Shown here: piece after piece, positions 1 to 7,932 of the stretch
Layout: every line of letters begins with the position of its first letter
How positions within the stretch are numbered: the first letter of the stretch is position 1
DNA from: Oribacterium parvum ACB1
Lineage (GTDB): Bacteria > Bacillota > Clostridia > Lachnospirales > Lachnospiraceae
DNA: 64,000 nt
Reading direction: 5' to 3'
NCBI RefSeq assembly: GCF_000238055.2
Contig: NZ_KE148312.1
Span: forward strand, 315,061 to 379,060
Notes under the pieces: generated by a model
Told to the model about the DNA's origin: nothing
What the model saw: only the letters and a program-made list of their open reading frames with translations
Databases searched by the model: none
Translations under genes and position numbers: made by a program

Positions 1-1
1 T

Positions 2-1549
2 ATCTTTATCAACAAGATCGACCAGGCTGGCGTTGATTTGCAGAGCGTGGTTCAGTCTGTTCGGGATAAGCTCTCCGCCGATATTATCATCAAGCAGACG
101 GTGTCGCTGTCCCCGGAAATAGTCCTGGAGGAAAATACCGACATAGAAGCATGGGATGCGGTCATCGAAAATAACGATGAATTATTGGAAAAGTATATCG
201 CAGGAGAACCAATCAGCCGGGAAAAACTTGCGCGGGAGGAACAGCAGCGGGTTCAAGACGCCTCCCTGTTCCCAGTCTATCATGGCAGCGCCAAAAATGG
301 CCTTGGCATTCAACCGTTGATGGATGCGGTGACAGGGCTGTTCCAACCGATTGGGGAACAGGGGGGCGCCGCCCTATGCGGCAGCGTTTTCAAGGTTGAG
401 TACACCGATTGCGGCCAGCGGCGTGTCTATCTACGGTTATACAGCGGAACGCTGCGCCTGCGGGATACGGTGGCCCTGGCCGGGAGAGAAAAGCTGAAAA
501 TCACAGAGATGCGTATTCCATCCAAAGGGGAAATTGTTCGGACAGACACCGCTTATCAGGGTGAAATTGTTATCCTTCCCAGCGACAGCGTGAGGTTAAA
601 CGATGTATTAGGGGACCAAACCCGGCTCCCTCGTAAAAGGTGGCGCGAGGACCCCCTCCCCATGCTGCGGACGACGATTGCGCCGAAAACGGCAGCGCAA
701 AGAGAACGGCTGCTGGACGCTCTTACGCAACTTGCGGATACTGACCCGCTTTTGCGTTGCGAAGTGGATTCCATCACCCATGAGATCATTCTTTCTTTTT
801 TGGGCCGGGTGCAGTTGGAGGTTGTTTCCGCTTTGCTGTCGGAAAAATACAAGCTTGAAACAGTGGTAAAGGAACCCTCCGTCATTTATATGGAGCGGCC
901 GCTCAAAGCAGCCAGCCACACCATCCATATCGAGGTGCCGCCCAACCCGTTTTGGGCATCCATAGGACTGTCTGTTACACCACTCTCGCTTGGCTCCGGT
1001 GTACAATACGAGAGCCGGGTTTCGCTGGGATACTTGAACCAGAGTTTTCAAAACGCTGTCAGGGATGGTATCCGTTACGGGCTGGAGCAGGGCTTGTTCG
1101 GCTGGAACGTAACGGACTGTAAGATTTGCTTTGAATACGGGCTTTATTACAGTCCGGTCAGCACGCCGGCGGACTTCCGCTCATTGGCCCCGATTGTATT
1201 GGAACAGGCATTGAAGGAATCGGGGACGCAGCTGCTGGAACCTTATCTCTCCTTCATCCTCTATGCGCCCCAGGAATACCTTTCCAGGGCTTATCATGAT
1301 GCACCGAAATACTGTGCCACCATCGAAACGGCCCAGGTAAAAAAGGATGAAGTTGTCTTTACTGGCGAGATTCCCGCCCGCTGTATACAGGCATACCGTA
1401 CTGATCTGGCCTTTTACACCAACGGGCGGAGCGTATGCCTTACAGAGCTGAAAGGATATCAGGCCGCTGTCGGTCAGCCGGTCATCCAGCCCCGCCGTCC
1501 AAACAGCCGCCTGGACAAGGTGCGCCATATGTTTCAGAAGGTAATGTAA
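2..1549 (+). CDS. tet(W): Tetracycline resistance ribosomal protection protein Tet(W), 5' end outside window
   Basis: GTPase of the TetM/TetO class, related to EF-G, that binds the ribosome and dislodges tetracycline. The reading frame is open from base 2 (first residues [10 protein letters not shown], the NKxD guanine-binding motif of the G domain) to a TAA at 1547. It holds 515 residues; Tet(W) is 639 aa, so about 124 N-terminal residues with the P-loop lie upstream of the window. The visible sequence agrees almost residue for residue with my memory of Tet(W), including the C-terminal [20 protein letters not shown] content is high compared with the genes after 4.5 kb, consistent with a horizontally acquired gene. 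The leader region cannot be judged. The assignment to Tet(W) rather than a Tet(O)/Tet(W) mosaic rests on this part only. Confidence 0.95.
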   Translation: MFINKIDQAGVDLQSVVQSVRDKLSADIIIKQTVSLSPEIVLEENTDIEAWDAVIENNDELLEKYIAGEPISREKLAREEQQRVQDASLFPVYHGSAKNGLGIQPLMDAVTGLFQPIGEQGGAALCGSVFKVEYTDCGQRRVYLRLYSGTLRLRDTVALAGREKLKITEMRIPSKGEIVRTDTAYQGEIVILPSDSVRLNDVLGDQTRLPRKRWREDPLPMLRTTIAPKTAAQRERLLDALTQLADTDPLLRCEVDSITHEIILSFLGRVQLEVVSALLSEKYKLETVVKEPSVIYMERPLKAASHTIHIEVPPNPFWASIGLSVTPLSLGSGVQYESRVSLGYLNQSFQNAVRDGIRYGLEQGLFGWNVTDCKICFEYGLYYSPVSTPADFRSLAPIVLEQALKESGTQLLEPYLSFILYAPQEYLSRAYHDAPKYCATIETAQVKKDEVVFTGEIPARCIQAYRTDLAFYTNGRSVCLTELKGYQAAVGQPVIQPRRPNSRLDKVRHMFQKVM

Positions 1550-1599
1550 AGATACATAATCGTCAAGACGGCAACAATCAGAAGTTATGGAGGGTAACA

Positions 1600-2367
1600 A
1601 TGGAATATAGTAAGGAAGATTTAATGGAAGCAAAAAAGCAAATTTGGGGAGTGGGAGAGAACATGGGAACAGAGGAAAGTAAAAAAATCTGGGAGGAGAA
1701 CGCACAATTTTGGGATAATGCAATGGGTGACGAATCTAATGAATTTCACAGAGAGGTAGTGCGTCCCAAAGTAACGGAACTTCTATCTCCTAATCCTGCG
1801 GATTACATTTTGGATATTGCGTGTGGCAATGGAAATTATTCTTCGTATCTTGCACAAAGAGGCGCTTCGGTTGTCGCTTTTGATTACAGCAAAAAAATGA
1901 TAGAATTGGCTAAAAGACGGCAATCACAATATGCAAAACAAATTGAATTTTGTGTGGCGGATGCGACCGATAGAAAAAGTATATTAGAATTAAAAAGAAA
2001 TCGAGCCTTTACGAAAGCAGTTTCTAATATGGCAATTATGGATATTACGGATATTGAACCACTTCTTATGGCTGTTTATGAACTGTTGCAGGAAAGCGGA
2101 ATTTTTGTCTTTGCAACGCAACACCCTTGTTTTGTCACGTTGACTGAAAAATATATGACACCGCACAGTTACTATGATATAGCGATTGAAGGGCAACCGA
2201 AAGAGCAGATTTATTATCATCGTTCCATACAAGATATTTTTAACCTTTGTTTTAGAGCTGGATTTGTCATTGATGGATTTTATGAAGAATGTTTTAAAAC
2301 CAACAAAGAAATTCCTATGGTAATGATAGTAAGGCTTAAGAAGGTAAAACGTGATAGCTTAAAATAA
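1600..2367 (+). CDS. Class I SAM-dependent methyltransferase with hybrid-looking N-terminus
   Basis: Predicted SAM-dependent methyltransferase of unknown substrate. The Rossmann motif I is LDIACGNGNYSSYLAQRGA, followed by the acidic loop VVAFDYS and by VADATD, as in small-molecule methyltransferases of the Methyltransf_11/25 type. Two starts are possible. The ATG at 1600 has a strong ribosome site (GGAGGG at 1589) and gives 255 aa. The ATG at 1663, preceded by GGGAGAG, gives 234 aa beginning MGTEESKKIWEENAQFW, which looks like the natural start of such enzymes. The extra 21 residues begin MEYSKEDLMEAKKQI, which I associate with a different short clostridial protein, so the long form may come from a recombination event. 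It lies 50 bp after tet(W) and could be co-transcribed with it. A resistance role is not shown by the sequence. Confidence 0.8.
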   Translation: MEYSKEDLMEAKKQIWGVGENMGTEESKKIWEENAQFWDNAMGDESNEFHREVVRPKVTELLSPNPADYILDIACGNGNYSSYLAQRGASVVAFDYSKKMIELAKRRQSQYAKQIEFCVADATDRKSILELKRNRAFTKAVSNMAIMDITDIEPLLMAVYELLQESGIFVFATQHPCFVTLTEKYMTPHSYYDIAIEGQPKEQIYYHRSIQDIFNLCFRAGFVIDGFYEECFKTNKEIPMVMIVRLKKVKRDSLK

Positions 2368-2423
2368 ATTCCAGTTTGGAGTATTGAAAAAAACGGATTT
2401 TACCTATTAAGACATATAAACTG

Positions 2424-2480
2424 TTGACAATAAATCTCCTATATAGTATTGTTTAAAGAAAACTACTATATAGGAGATTT
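2424..2480 (+). promoter_or_regulatory. Promoter with a perfect 17-bp inverted repeat, probable MarR operator
   Basis: A TTGACA -35 box (2424-2429) and a TATTGT -10 box (2447-2452) are 17 bp apart. A perfect palindrome has arms AAATCTCCTATATAGTA (2432-2448) and its reverse complement (2464-2480), separated by 15 bp. The left arm fills the promoter spacer and the right arm contains the AGGAG ribosome site of the MarR gene that starts at 2484. A repressor bound here would block RNA polymerase, and in RNA the hairpin would hide the ribosome site. Autoregulation by the adjacent MarR protein is the simplest inference. Confidence 0.75.
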
Positions 2481-2483
2481 TGC

Positions 2484-2921
2484 ATGAAAACAAATGGCGG
2501 ATTTCTGGTCACCAAAATAAAACAACTTGGTGACCGGATTTTTGAGAAGATTCTCAGTGAAAAGAATATAGATGCGTTCAATGGAGCCCAGGGGCGTATT
2601 CTTTATGTGCTGTGGCAGGAGGATGGTATCTCAATCAGGTCGCTTTCGGTCAAATGCGGATTAGCGATAACATCTCTTACGACGATGCTGGAAAGAATGG
2701 AAAATCAAGGGCTGATAAGCCGTGTTCAGTCTGAAACGGACAAAAGGAAAACACTCCTGTTTCTGACTGAGAAAGCACATGCCTTAAAGGGCGAGTACGA
2801 TTCTGTATCTGATGAGATGGGAAGTATTTACTATAAGGGTTTTTCAGAGGAAGAAATTACCCGGTTTGAGGAATGCCTCGACCGCATCAGAAAGAATCTT
2901 GAGGAGTGGCAGAAGTCATGA
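2484..2921 (+). CDS. MarR family regulator of the mobile radical-SAM pair
   Basis: Winged-helix repressor of 145 aa, the usual MarR size. The recognition helix region is SIRSLSVKCGLAITSLTTMLERMENQGLISR (about residues 50-80), followed by the wing QSETDKRKTLLFLTEKA, all typical of MarR. The start at 2484 follows AGGAG at the usual distance. The stop overlaps the next ATG (ATGA), so it is translationally coupled to the two radical-SAM genes. This order, MarR then two radical-SAM proteins, is the arrangement known as the mobile rSAM pair with its MarR regulator. The effector ligand is unknown. The perfect palindrome just upstream is its likely binding site. Confidence 0.9.
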   Translation: MKTNGGFLVTKIKQLGDRIFEKILSEKNIDAFNGAQGRILYVLWQEDGISIRSLSVKCGLAITSLTTMLERMENQGLISRVQSETDKRKTLLFLTEKAHALKGEYDSVSDEMGSIYYKGFSEEEITRFEECLDRIRKNLEEWQKS

Positions 2922-3607
2922 GTATTTGTATCAAAGATCAGATCCAGAACATGAACATCGTCATAGGCTGTACAGTGGGGTGTACATATTGCTATGCCCG
3001 TAATAATGTGAAACGCTGGCATATGATTGATGACTTCGCTGATCCTGAATTCTTCCCGGGTAAGCTCAAGATGATGGAAAAGAAACGTCCGCAGAACTTT
3101 CTTCTTACCGGAATGAGCGATCTCTCCGGATGGAAGCCGGAATGGAGAGACGAAGTGTTTGCAAAAATCCGTGAAAATCCACAGCATCAGTTCCTGTTTC
3201 TTACCAAACGTCCCGATCTGCTGGATTTTGATACCGATCTGGAAAACGTATGGTTTGGCGTTACGGTGACGAGGAAAGCAGAACTGTGGCGTATCGACGC
3301 CCTTCGTAAAAACGTCAGAGCAAAACATTACCATGTTACCTTTGAGCCGTTATTCGATGATCCCGGCCCAGTTGACCTTTCCGGAGTCAACTGGATTGTT
3401 GTCGGCACCATGACCGGAGCTCAGAGCAGGAAGATTCATACGGAGCCGGAATGGGCATGGTCTCTTGCGAACCGGGCGCACTCGCTTGGTATTCCGGTGT
3501 TTATGAAGGAAGACCTTGTCCCTATCATAGGGGATAAAAATATGATTCAGGAAATGCCGGAAGAATTCAATAAAGTGTTGGAGGTACAGAAAAGATGGCA
3601 GAAGTAA
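2918..3607 (+). CDS. Radical SAM mobile pair protein A
   Basis: Radical SAM enzyme of 229 aa. The [4Fe-4S] cluster motif is CTVGCTYC near the N-terminus (CxxxCxxC), preceded by MNIVIGCT and followed by YARNNVKRW. The domain continues with FLLTGMSDLSGW, FLFLTKRPDLLDF, VWFGVTV and HVTFEPLF, a layout shared with DUF5131/SplB-like radical SAM proteins. I chose the ATG at 2918, which overlaps the MarR stop; a GTG at 2906 would add four residues (MAEV). It is co-transcribed with the MarR gene and overlaps the second radical-SAM gene by 13 bp. The substrate is not known for the family. Confidence 0.88.
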   Translation: MSICIKDQIQNMNIVIGCTVGCTYCYARNNVKRWHMIDDFADPEFFPGKLKMMEKKRPQNFLLTGMSDLSGWKPEWRDEVFAKIRENPQHQFLFLTKRPDLLDFDTDLENVWFGVTVTRKAELWRIDALRKNVRAKHYHVTFEPLFDDPGPVDLSGVNWIVVGTMTGAQSRKIHTEPEWAWSLANRAHSLGIPVFMKEDLVPIIGDKNMIQEMPEEFNKVLEVQKRWQK

Positions 3608-4503
3608 TCGATGGAATCCTCATTGACGAGGTGGAAACAAAGAACATCATGACTAAGTCCGGTCTGCCGGTAGGCGGTTACTCGGTCAATCCCTATGTGG
3701 GCTGTACACATGCCTGCAAGTATTGCTATGCTTCTTTTATGAAGCGCTTTACCGGACACACGGAGGAATGGGGCACTTTCCTTGATGTGAAGCATTGGTC
3801 GGAAATTAAAAATCCGAAGAAATATGCCGAACAGCGGGTGGTCATCGGTTCTGTGACGGATGGCTACAATCCACAGGAGGAGCAATTCGGGAATACCAGA
3901 AAACTTCTGGATCAGTTGATTGGTAGTGACGCAGAGATTCTGATCTGCACAAAGTCTGATCTTGTGGTAAGGGATATTGATCTGCTGAAGAAGCTTGGAC
4001 GAGTGACCGTTTCATGGTCGATCAACACACTGGATGAAAATTTCAAGAACGATATGGACTCTGCTTCGAGCATTGAACGGCGTATCGCTGCTATGAAGCA
4101 GGTATATGACGCAGGAATCCGTACAGTCTGTTTCGTATCCCCGGTATTCCCCGGGATCACGGACTTTGAAGCCATCTTTGAGCGGGTAAAGGATCAGTGC
4201 GATCTGTTCTGGCTCGAAAACCTCAATCTTCGGGGTGGCTTCAAAAAGACAATTATGGAGTATATCGCCGGAAAATATCCTGATCTTGTACCGCTTTACG
4301 ATGAGATCTATAACAAGCATAACCGTAGCTACTTTGAAGCGCTTGAAGTAAAAGCTGCGGAAATGGCTAAGAAGTATGATTGTCCCTTTGTGGATAATGA
4401 AATGCCTTATGGCAGAGTCCCGCAGGGACATCCGGTGATTGTAGATTATTTCTATCATGAGGAAATCCGAGGGACAGAAAATACCGGAAAAAGAAATCGC
4501 TAA
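3595..4503 (+). CDS. Radical SAM mobile pair protein B
   Basis: Second radical SAM enzyme of the pair, 302 aa. The cluster motif is CTHACKYC (CxxxCxxC) near residue 38, preceded by YSVNPYVGCTH, as in the Rv2578c/SplB-like group. Other landmarks are VVIGSVTDGYNPQEEQ, ILICTKSDLVVRD and VTVSWSINTLDE, which continue the TIM-barrel strands. It starts inside the end of gene A (13-bp overlap), so the two are coupled and probably work together. Paired radical SAM proteins could act sequentially or as a heterodimer on a nucleic acid or small molecule; no function is established. GC content of the trio is clearly higher than in the ABC-F gene that follows. Confidence 0.88.
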   Translation: MAEVIDGILIDEVETKNIMTKSGLPVGGYSVNPYVGCTHACKYCYASFMKRFTGHTEEWGTFLDVKHWSEIKNPKKYAEQRVVIGSVTDGYNPQEEQFGNTRKLLDQLIGSDAEILICTKSDLVVRDIDLLKKLGRVTVSWSINTLDENFKNDMDSASSIERRIAAMKQVYDAGIRTVCFVSPVFPGITDFEAIFERVKDQCDLFWLENLNLRGGFKKTIMEYIAGKYPDLVPLYDEIYNKHNRSYFEALEVKAAEMAKKYDCPFVDNEMPYGRVPQGHPVIVDYFYHEEIRGTENTGKRNR

Positions 4504-4527
4504 CTTTGAATTTGAGGGGGTGTTTTT

Positions 4528-6006
4528 GTGTCAACAATTAAAATTGAAAATCTCACTTTCTCATATTATGGCTATGTAAAACCTGTATTTGAAAATGTAT
4601 CCTTTTCATTTGATACGAACTGGAAAACAGGGCTAATAGGAAGAAACGGAATTGGAAAATCAACACTATTTAAGCTACTTCTAAACCAAGAAGTTTATCA
4701 AGGTAAAATCAGCAAAAGTGTTGACTTTATTAAATTTCCACCTAATTTAAGTGATACTTCAAAATTAGGGATTGAGTTATATAAAGAACTTATATCAGAT
4801 GAGGAAGAATGGAAATTATTTAGAGAACTTAATTTGCTAAATGTAGAGGAGAAGCTTGTTTACAGAGAGTTTGCAACGCTTTCTAAAGGAGAACAAACAA
4901 AAATCCTTTTAGCTATTTTGTTTACAAGAGAAGATGGTTTTTTACTTATAGATGAACCAACAAACCATTTAGATATTGACGGAAGAAAAATTGTCAGTGA
5001 ATATCTGAAAAGTAAAAAAGGTTTTTTGCTTATTTCGCATGATAGAGTTTTTTTAGATGGATGTATCAATCATGTTATTTCTCTTAACAGGAATTCTATT
5101 GATGTCCAATCAGGAAATTTTACATCCTGGTATGAAAATAAATTGAGGAAAGACCAATTTGAAATTAGTCAAAATGAGAAATTAAGAAAAGATATTAAAC
5201 GATTAAAAGAAGCTGCAAGGCAAAGTCAAATTTGGTCTGATAAAATTGAAAATACTAAAAACGCTGTGAAAGTATCAGGTGTAAAACCGGACAAGGGACA
5301 TATAGGTCATCAGTCAGCTAAGATGATGAAAAAATCTAAGAATTTGGAGCATAGACAAAATAAGGCAATAGAAGAAAAACAGAATTTACTAAAAGATATT
5401 GAAACAAAGGAAAGTCTATTATTGCATACGTTAGATTATCATAAAAATCCTCTAATATCCGTTTGCGATTTATCATTATATTATGGAGAAAGGCAGATAT
5501 TAAGGAATATCAGTTTTGAGATAAAGCAAGGAGATATAGTGGCTGTATATGGGGGGAATGGTAGCGGAAAATCAAGTTTGATTAAAATTTTATTAGGGTT
5601 AAATCATGAGTATTCAGGTGATGTAAAATTAGCAAGTAATTTAAAAATATCATATATTCCTCAAGATTCCTCCAATTTAACAGCTAGCCTAAATGAGTAT
5701 ATAAAAAGCCAAGGTGTTGATGAAACATTGTGCAAAACAATTCTTAGAAAATTAGATTTTGCAAGAGAATTATTTGAAACAGATATGAAGAACTATAGCG
5801 ATGGACAAAAAAAGAAAGTTTTAATTGCGGTAAGTTTATCAAAGCCGGCTCATATATTTGTTTGGGACGAACCGTTAAATTATATAGATGTAATATCAAG
5901 AATACAGATTGAGGAAATTATAAAAGAAGCAAATCCTACACTCATATTTGTGGAACACGATAAGAGGTTTGTAGAAGATATAGCGAATAAAATAGTACGA
6001 CTATGA
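4528..6006 (+). CDS. Lsa-family ABC-F ribosomal protection protein
   Basis: Soluble twin-ATPase protein of 492 aa without membrane domains, the size of Lsa proteins. Domain 1 has Walker A GRNGIGKST (about 38-46), signature LSKGEQTK and Walker B LLIDEPTNHLD. A charged linker of about 90 residues follows (KLRKDIKRLKEAARQ onward). Domain 2 has Walker A GGNGSGKSS, signature YSDGQKKK and Walker B FVWDEPLNYID; the WDEPLNY signature is typical of Lsa. Such proteins displace lincosamides, streptogramin A and pleuromutilins from the ribosome. The start is GTG at 4528 behind GAGGGGG. The gene is strikingly AT-rich next to the rSAM pair, which suggests separate acquisition. The exact lsa class cannot be fixed without alignment. 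Confidence 0.87.
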   Translation: MSTIKIENLTFSYYGYVKPVFENVSFSFDTNWKTGLIGRNGIGKSTLFKLLLNQEVYQGKISKSVDFIKFPPNLSDTSKLGIELYKELISDEEEWKLFRELNLLNVEEKLVYREFATLSKGEQTKILLAILFTREDGFLLIDEPTNHLDIDGRKIVSEYLKSKKGFLLISHDRVFLDGCINHVISLNRNSIDVQSGNFTSWYENKLRKDQFEISQNEKLRKDIKRLKEAARQSQIWSDKIENTKNAVKVSGVKPDKGHIGHQSAKMMKKSKNLEHRQNKAIEEKQNLLKDIETKESLLLHTLDYHKNPLISVCDLSLYYGERQILRNISFEIKQGDIVAVYGGNGSGKSSLIKILLGLNHEYSGDVKLASNLKISYIPQDSSNLTASLNEYIKSQGVDETLCKTILRKLDFARELFETDMKNYSDGQKKKVLIAVSLSKPAHIFVWDEPLNYIDVISRIQIEEIIKEANPTLIFVEHDKRFVEDIANKIVRL

Positions 6007-6043
6007 ACTAAATAACAACTTTCGGTTTGTAGGGGAGAGTAAG

Positions 6044-6505
6044 ATGTTAAAAATAAAAGATTTTATCTTTCAAGACGATTGGGGAGATAGAAGAAGCTGC
6101 CTCATGTTCTTTAAAGCAGACCGGGAGGAAAGCGCCTCGTGGGCTGTAGATATTGGGTTTAAGCCCGGGGATTTTGAGGGAAATGAGATTTCCCCTTCTA
6201 TCTGCATCAATCCCATAGATACCGATAAGAGTGATGTAAAGGAATTGGTGGGGACTACATTTTCAGTAAAGACAGTAGAGGAAAGCGAAGAGCGTGAAGA
6301 TTCCTTTTATATTTATGAAAACGAACCGCTAATTGAATACAGGATAGAAGTTTTAGATATAGTAGAGGCAAAAGCCCATATAAAATGCAATGGGGTGCTT
6401 ATTCTGGACGGCTATGCGGAACCATGGATAGAGGAAAGATTCGAAATAGACAGTTGGATTCCGGTAATAGAATCCGTGCAGGATTGGGATAAGCTGGCTT
6501 TATGA
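6044..6505 (+). CDS. Hypothetical protein, 153 aa
   Basis: Acidic soluble protein with no signal peptide or membrane segment and no family that I recognise. Visible features are an N-terminal FQDDWGDRRSCLMFFKADRE and many aspartates and glutamates. The composition resembles the small immunity-type proteins found in Firmicute accessory regions, but that is only an impression. A GGGGAG ribosome site precedes the ATG. It follows the ABC-F gene by 37 bp and could share its transcript. Confidence 0.65.
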   Translation: MLKIKDFIFQDDWGDRRSCLMFFKADREESASWAVDIGFKPGDFEGNEISPSICINPIDTDKSDVKELVGTTFSVKTVEESEEREDSFYIYENEPLIEYRIEVLDIVEAKAHIKCNGVLILDGYAEPWIEERFEIDSWIPVIESVQDWDKLAL

Positions 6506-6517
6506 CGGTAAAATGAC

Positions 6518-6703
6518 ATGCTTTCTCTGTTTGCCGGGAGAATCCATGCGGTAATTTGCCGTGGGTGGCAGAGTCGCTTTGACAGTATTGACTTTTTGCA
6601 AGCCAGAAAGGATGTTGAGCCATTTATTTGCGATACTTCCATTTTGGATATTTGGAGTTCAGATTTTTTTAAGCAAATTACGGAAGGATTGAAAGTACTA
6701 TAA
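6518..6703 (+). pseudogene. Remnant of an AbiEii-type nucleotidyltransferase
   Basis: A 61-codon frame begins FAGRIHAVICRGWQSR, which matches the conserved segment (FAGKLHAVLCR.WK.R) near the end of the AbiEii/AbiGii nucleotidyltransferase core. It then runs directly into DFLQARKDVEPFICDTSILDIWS, which looks like the C-terminal part of the same family. The VKGRDxxDF motif normally found between these blocks is missing, so this is most likely an internally deleted remnant without the catalytic GS and DxD region. An intact AbiEi/AbiEii pair lies at 25.7-27.3 kb but differs in sequence, so this fragment derives from another system. It could instead be a small real protein. Confidence 0.5.
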
Positions 6704-6795
6704 GGCTATGTCAACTTCACTTTATGGCTAAGTCTGTTTTTTGATTAAGAAAAGGAATTGATTACTAAATGTAAAAAAATGAGGTGAGAAAAGAA

Positions 6796-7755
6796 ATGGA
6801 GTTAAATAAAAACAATGTTATTGAAAATGCTTATGATAAACTCTTTTTCACAGAAAAAAAGCAGACAAAGGATATACAAATATATTGCTTAAACAATGAT
6901 ACAGGAACGGGTGAAATGCGCTGCTATAATCTTTTGGAAGGAATTCAACTTTCTTACAATACTTTGAATATGCAAACTACTTATCAAAAAATAGAGCCGA
7001 AGGAGGGTATGTTACAGATTGATCATTGTTTAGAAGGTTGTTATGAATTTATTTTAGAAAATAACGAGCATGCCTTTTTAGGGAGAGGAGATTTAAGTAT
7101 TGTTGATCTTGGCAAAGCTTCATTTAAAAAGTCGTGTATCCCTATGAAGAAATATGTTGGACTTTCACTTTTTATTGATATAAATGTGGCTCAAAAATCA
7201 ATTGATAAATTTTTTCCGTATGGAAATATTGATTTGCATAGATTACGAGACAGATTGTGTAAAAATGGAGAATCTTTGATTATACGTTCTCGTGATGGAA
7301 TAAATCATATTATCAATGAATTGTATGAGGTAGATGAAAGAGTAAAACTTCCATACTCTATTATAAAAACGATAGAGTTACTTTTGTTTTTAAGCTTGAT
7401 AGAATCAAAAGATACAGAACAGTTTTCATCATTTTCCGAACCGGTATACAGAGCAACTCAAGAGTGTTATAAAATGATTATAGAAAATCCTTTTGAATGG
7501 CTGAAGATAAAAGATTTAGCGAAAAAGTTTGCGGTTTCCGAATCAAGTCTTAAAAATTGCTTTCAATGTATTTCGGGGCAATCGATAGGTGCTTTTATGA
7601 GGACAAACAGAATAAAAGAAGCAGCAATTCTTTTGCATAAAAAACCATACTTAAGTATAGGGGAACTTGCCAAGATGACCGGTTATGAAAATCAAAGCAA
7701 GTTTTCAAAGGCGTTTAAAAGTATTATGGGTAAAACTCCAAGTGAATTTAAGTGA
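6796..7755 (+). CDS. AraC family transcriptional regulator
   Basis: Regulator of 319 aa with an unrecognised N-terminal sensing domain of about 220 residues and a C-terminal double helix-turn-helix. The HTH region reads IKDLAKKFAVSESSLKNCF, then RIKEAAILLHKKPYLSIGELAKMTGYENQSKFSKAFKSIMGKTPSEFK, which is the classic AraC ending. I chose the ATG at 6796, seven bases after AGGTGAG; a GTG at 6784 would place the start inside that ribosome site. It is followed by a terminator and then the transport operon, which it probably controls in the manner of YbtA-type regulators of siderophore uptake. The ligand is unknown. Confidence 0.88.
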   Translation: MELNKNNVIENAYDKLFFTEKKQTKDIQIYCLNNDTGTGEMRCYNLLEGIQLSYNTLNMQTTYQKIEPKEGMLQIDHCLEGCYEFILENNEHAFLGRGDLSIVDLGKASFKKSCIPMKKYVGLSLFIDINVAQKSIDKFFPYGNIDLHRLRDRLCKNGESLIIRSRDGINHIINELYEVDERVKLPYSIIKTIELLLFLSLIESKDTEQFSSFSEPVYRATQECYKMIIENPFEWLKIKDLAKKFAVSESSLKNCFQCISGQSIGAFMRTNRIKEAAILLHKKPYLSIGELAKMTGYENQSKFSKAFKSIMGKTPSEFK

Positions 7756-7845
7756 GAGCAATTTGTCTTTTTGGAGTTAAAAAATACCCAATTGGTTATA
7801 GAGAACTCCTAACATTGCAGGTACAATTAACATAAATGGTGATGT

Positions 7846-7878
7846 AAGGCACTGGTACACCAGTGCCTTAATTTTTTT
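7846..7878 (+). terminator. Rho-independent terminator after the AraC gene
   Basis: Perfect 10-bp stem AAGGCACTGG/CCAGTGCCTT with loop TACA (7846-7869), followed by a run of seven T (7872-7878). It separates the regulator from the transporter genes, which therefore need their own promoter. Confidence 0.9.
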
Positions 7879-7886
7879 CATCAGGG

Positions 7887-7900
7887 TTAGTTGAAACTAA
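7887..7900 (+). promoter_or_regulatory. Palindrome TTAGTT-GA-AACTAA, candidate operator of the transport operon
   Basis: A perfect 6+2+6 palindrome lies just after the terminator and 33 bp before the S-component start. It overlaps a possible -10 box TAATAT (7898-7903). The outer half-sites TTAG-N6-CTAA recur in front of the second ABC cassette at 33073. Metal-dependent DtxR/MntR-type repressors bind TTAG...CTAA palindromes, so iron or manganese control is a reasonable guess, not a demonstration. Confidence 0.4.
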
Positions 7901-7932
7901 TATAGAACTGGAATTTAGGAGGGAAGTTTATT

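Noticed and set aside
556..1051. Long minus-strand frames inside tet(W) and other large genes
   Set aside because: They are antisense shadows of clearly coding plus-strand frames and have no ribosome sites or recognisable domains.
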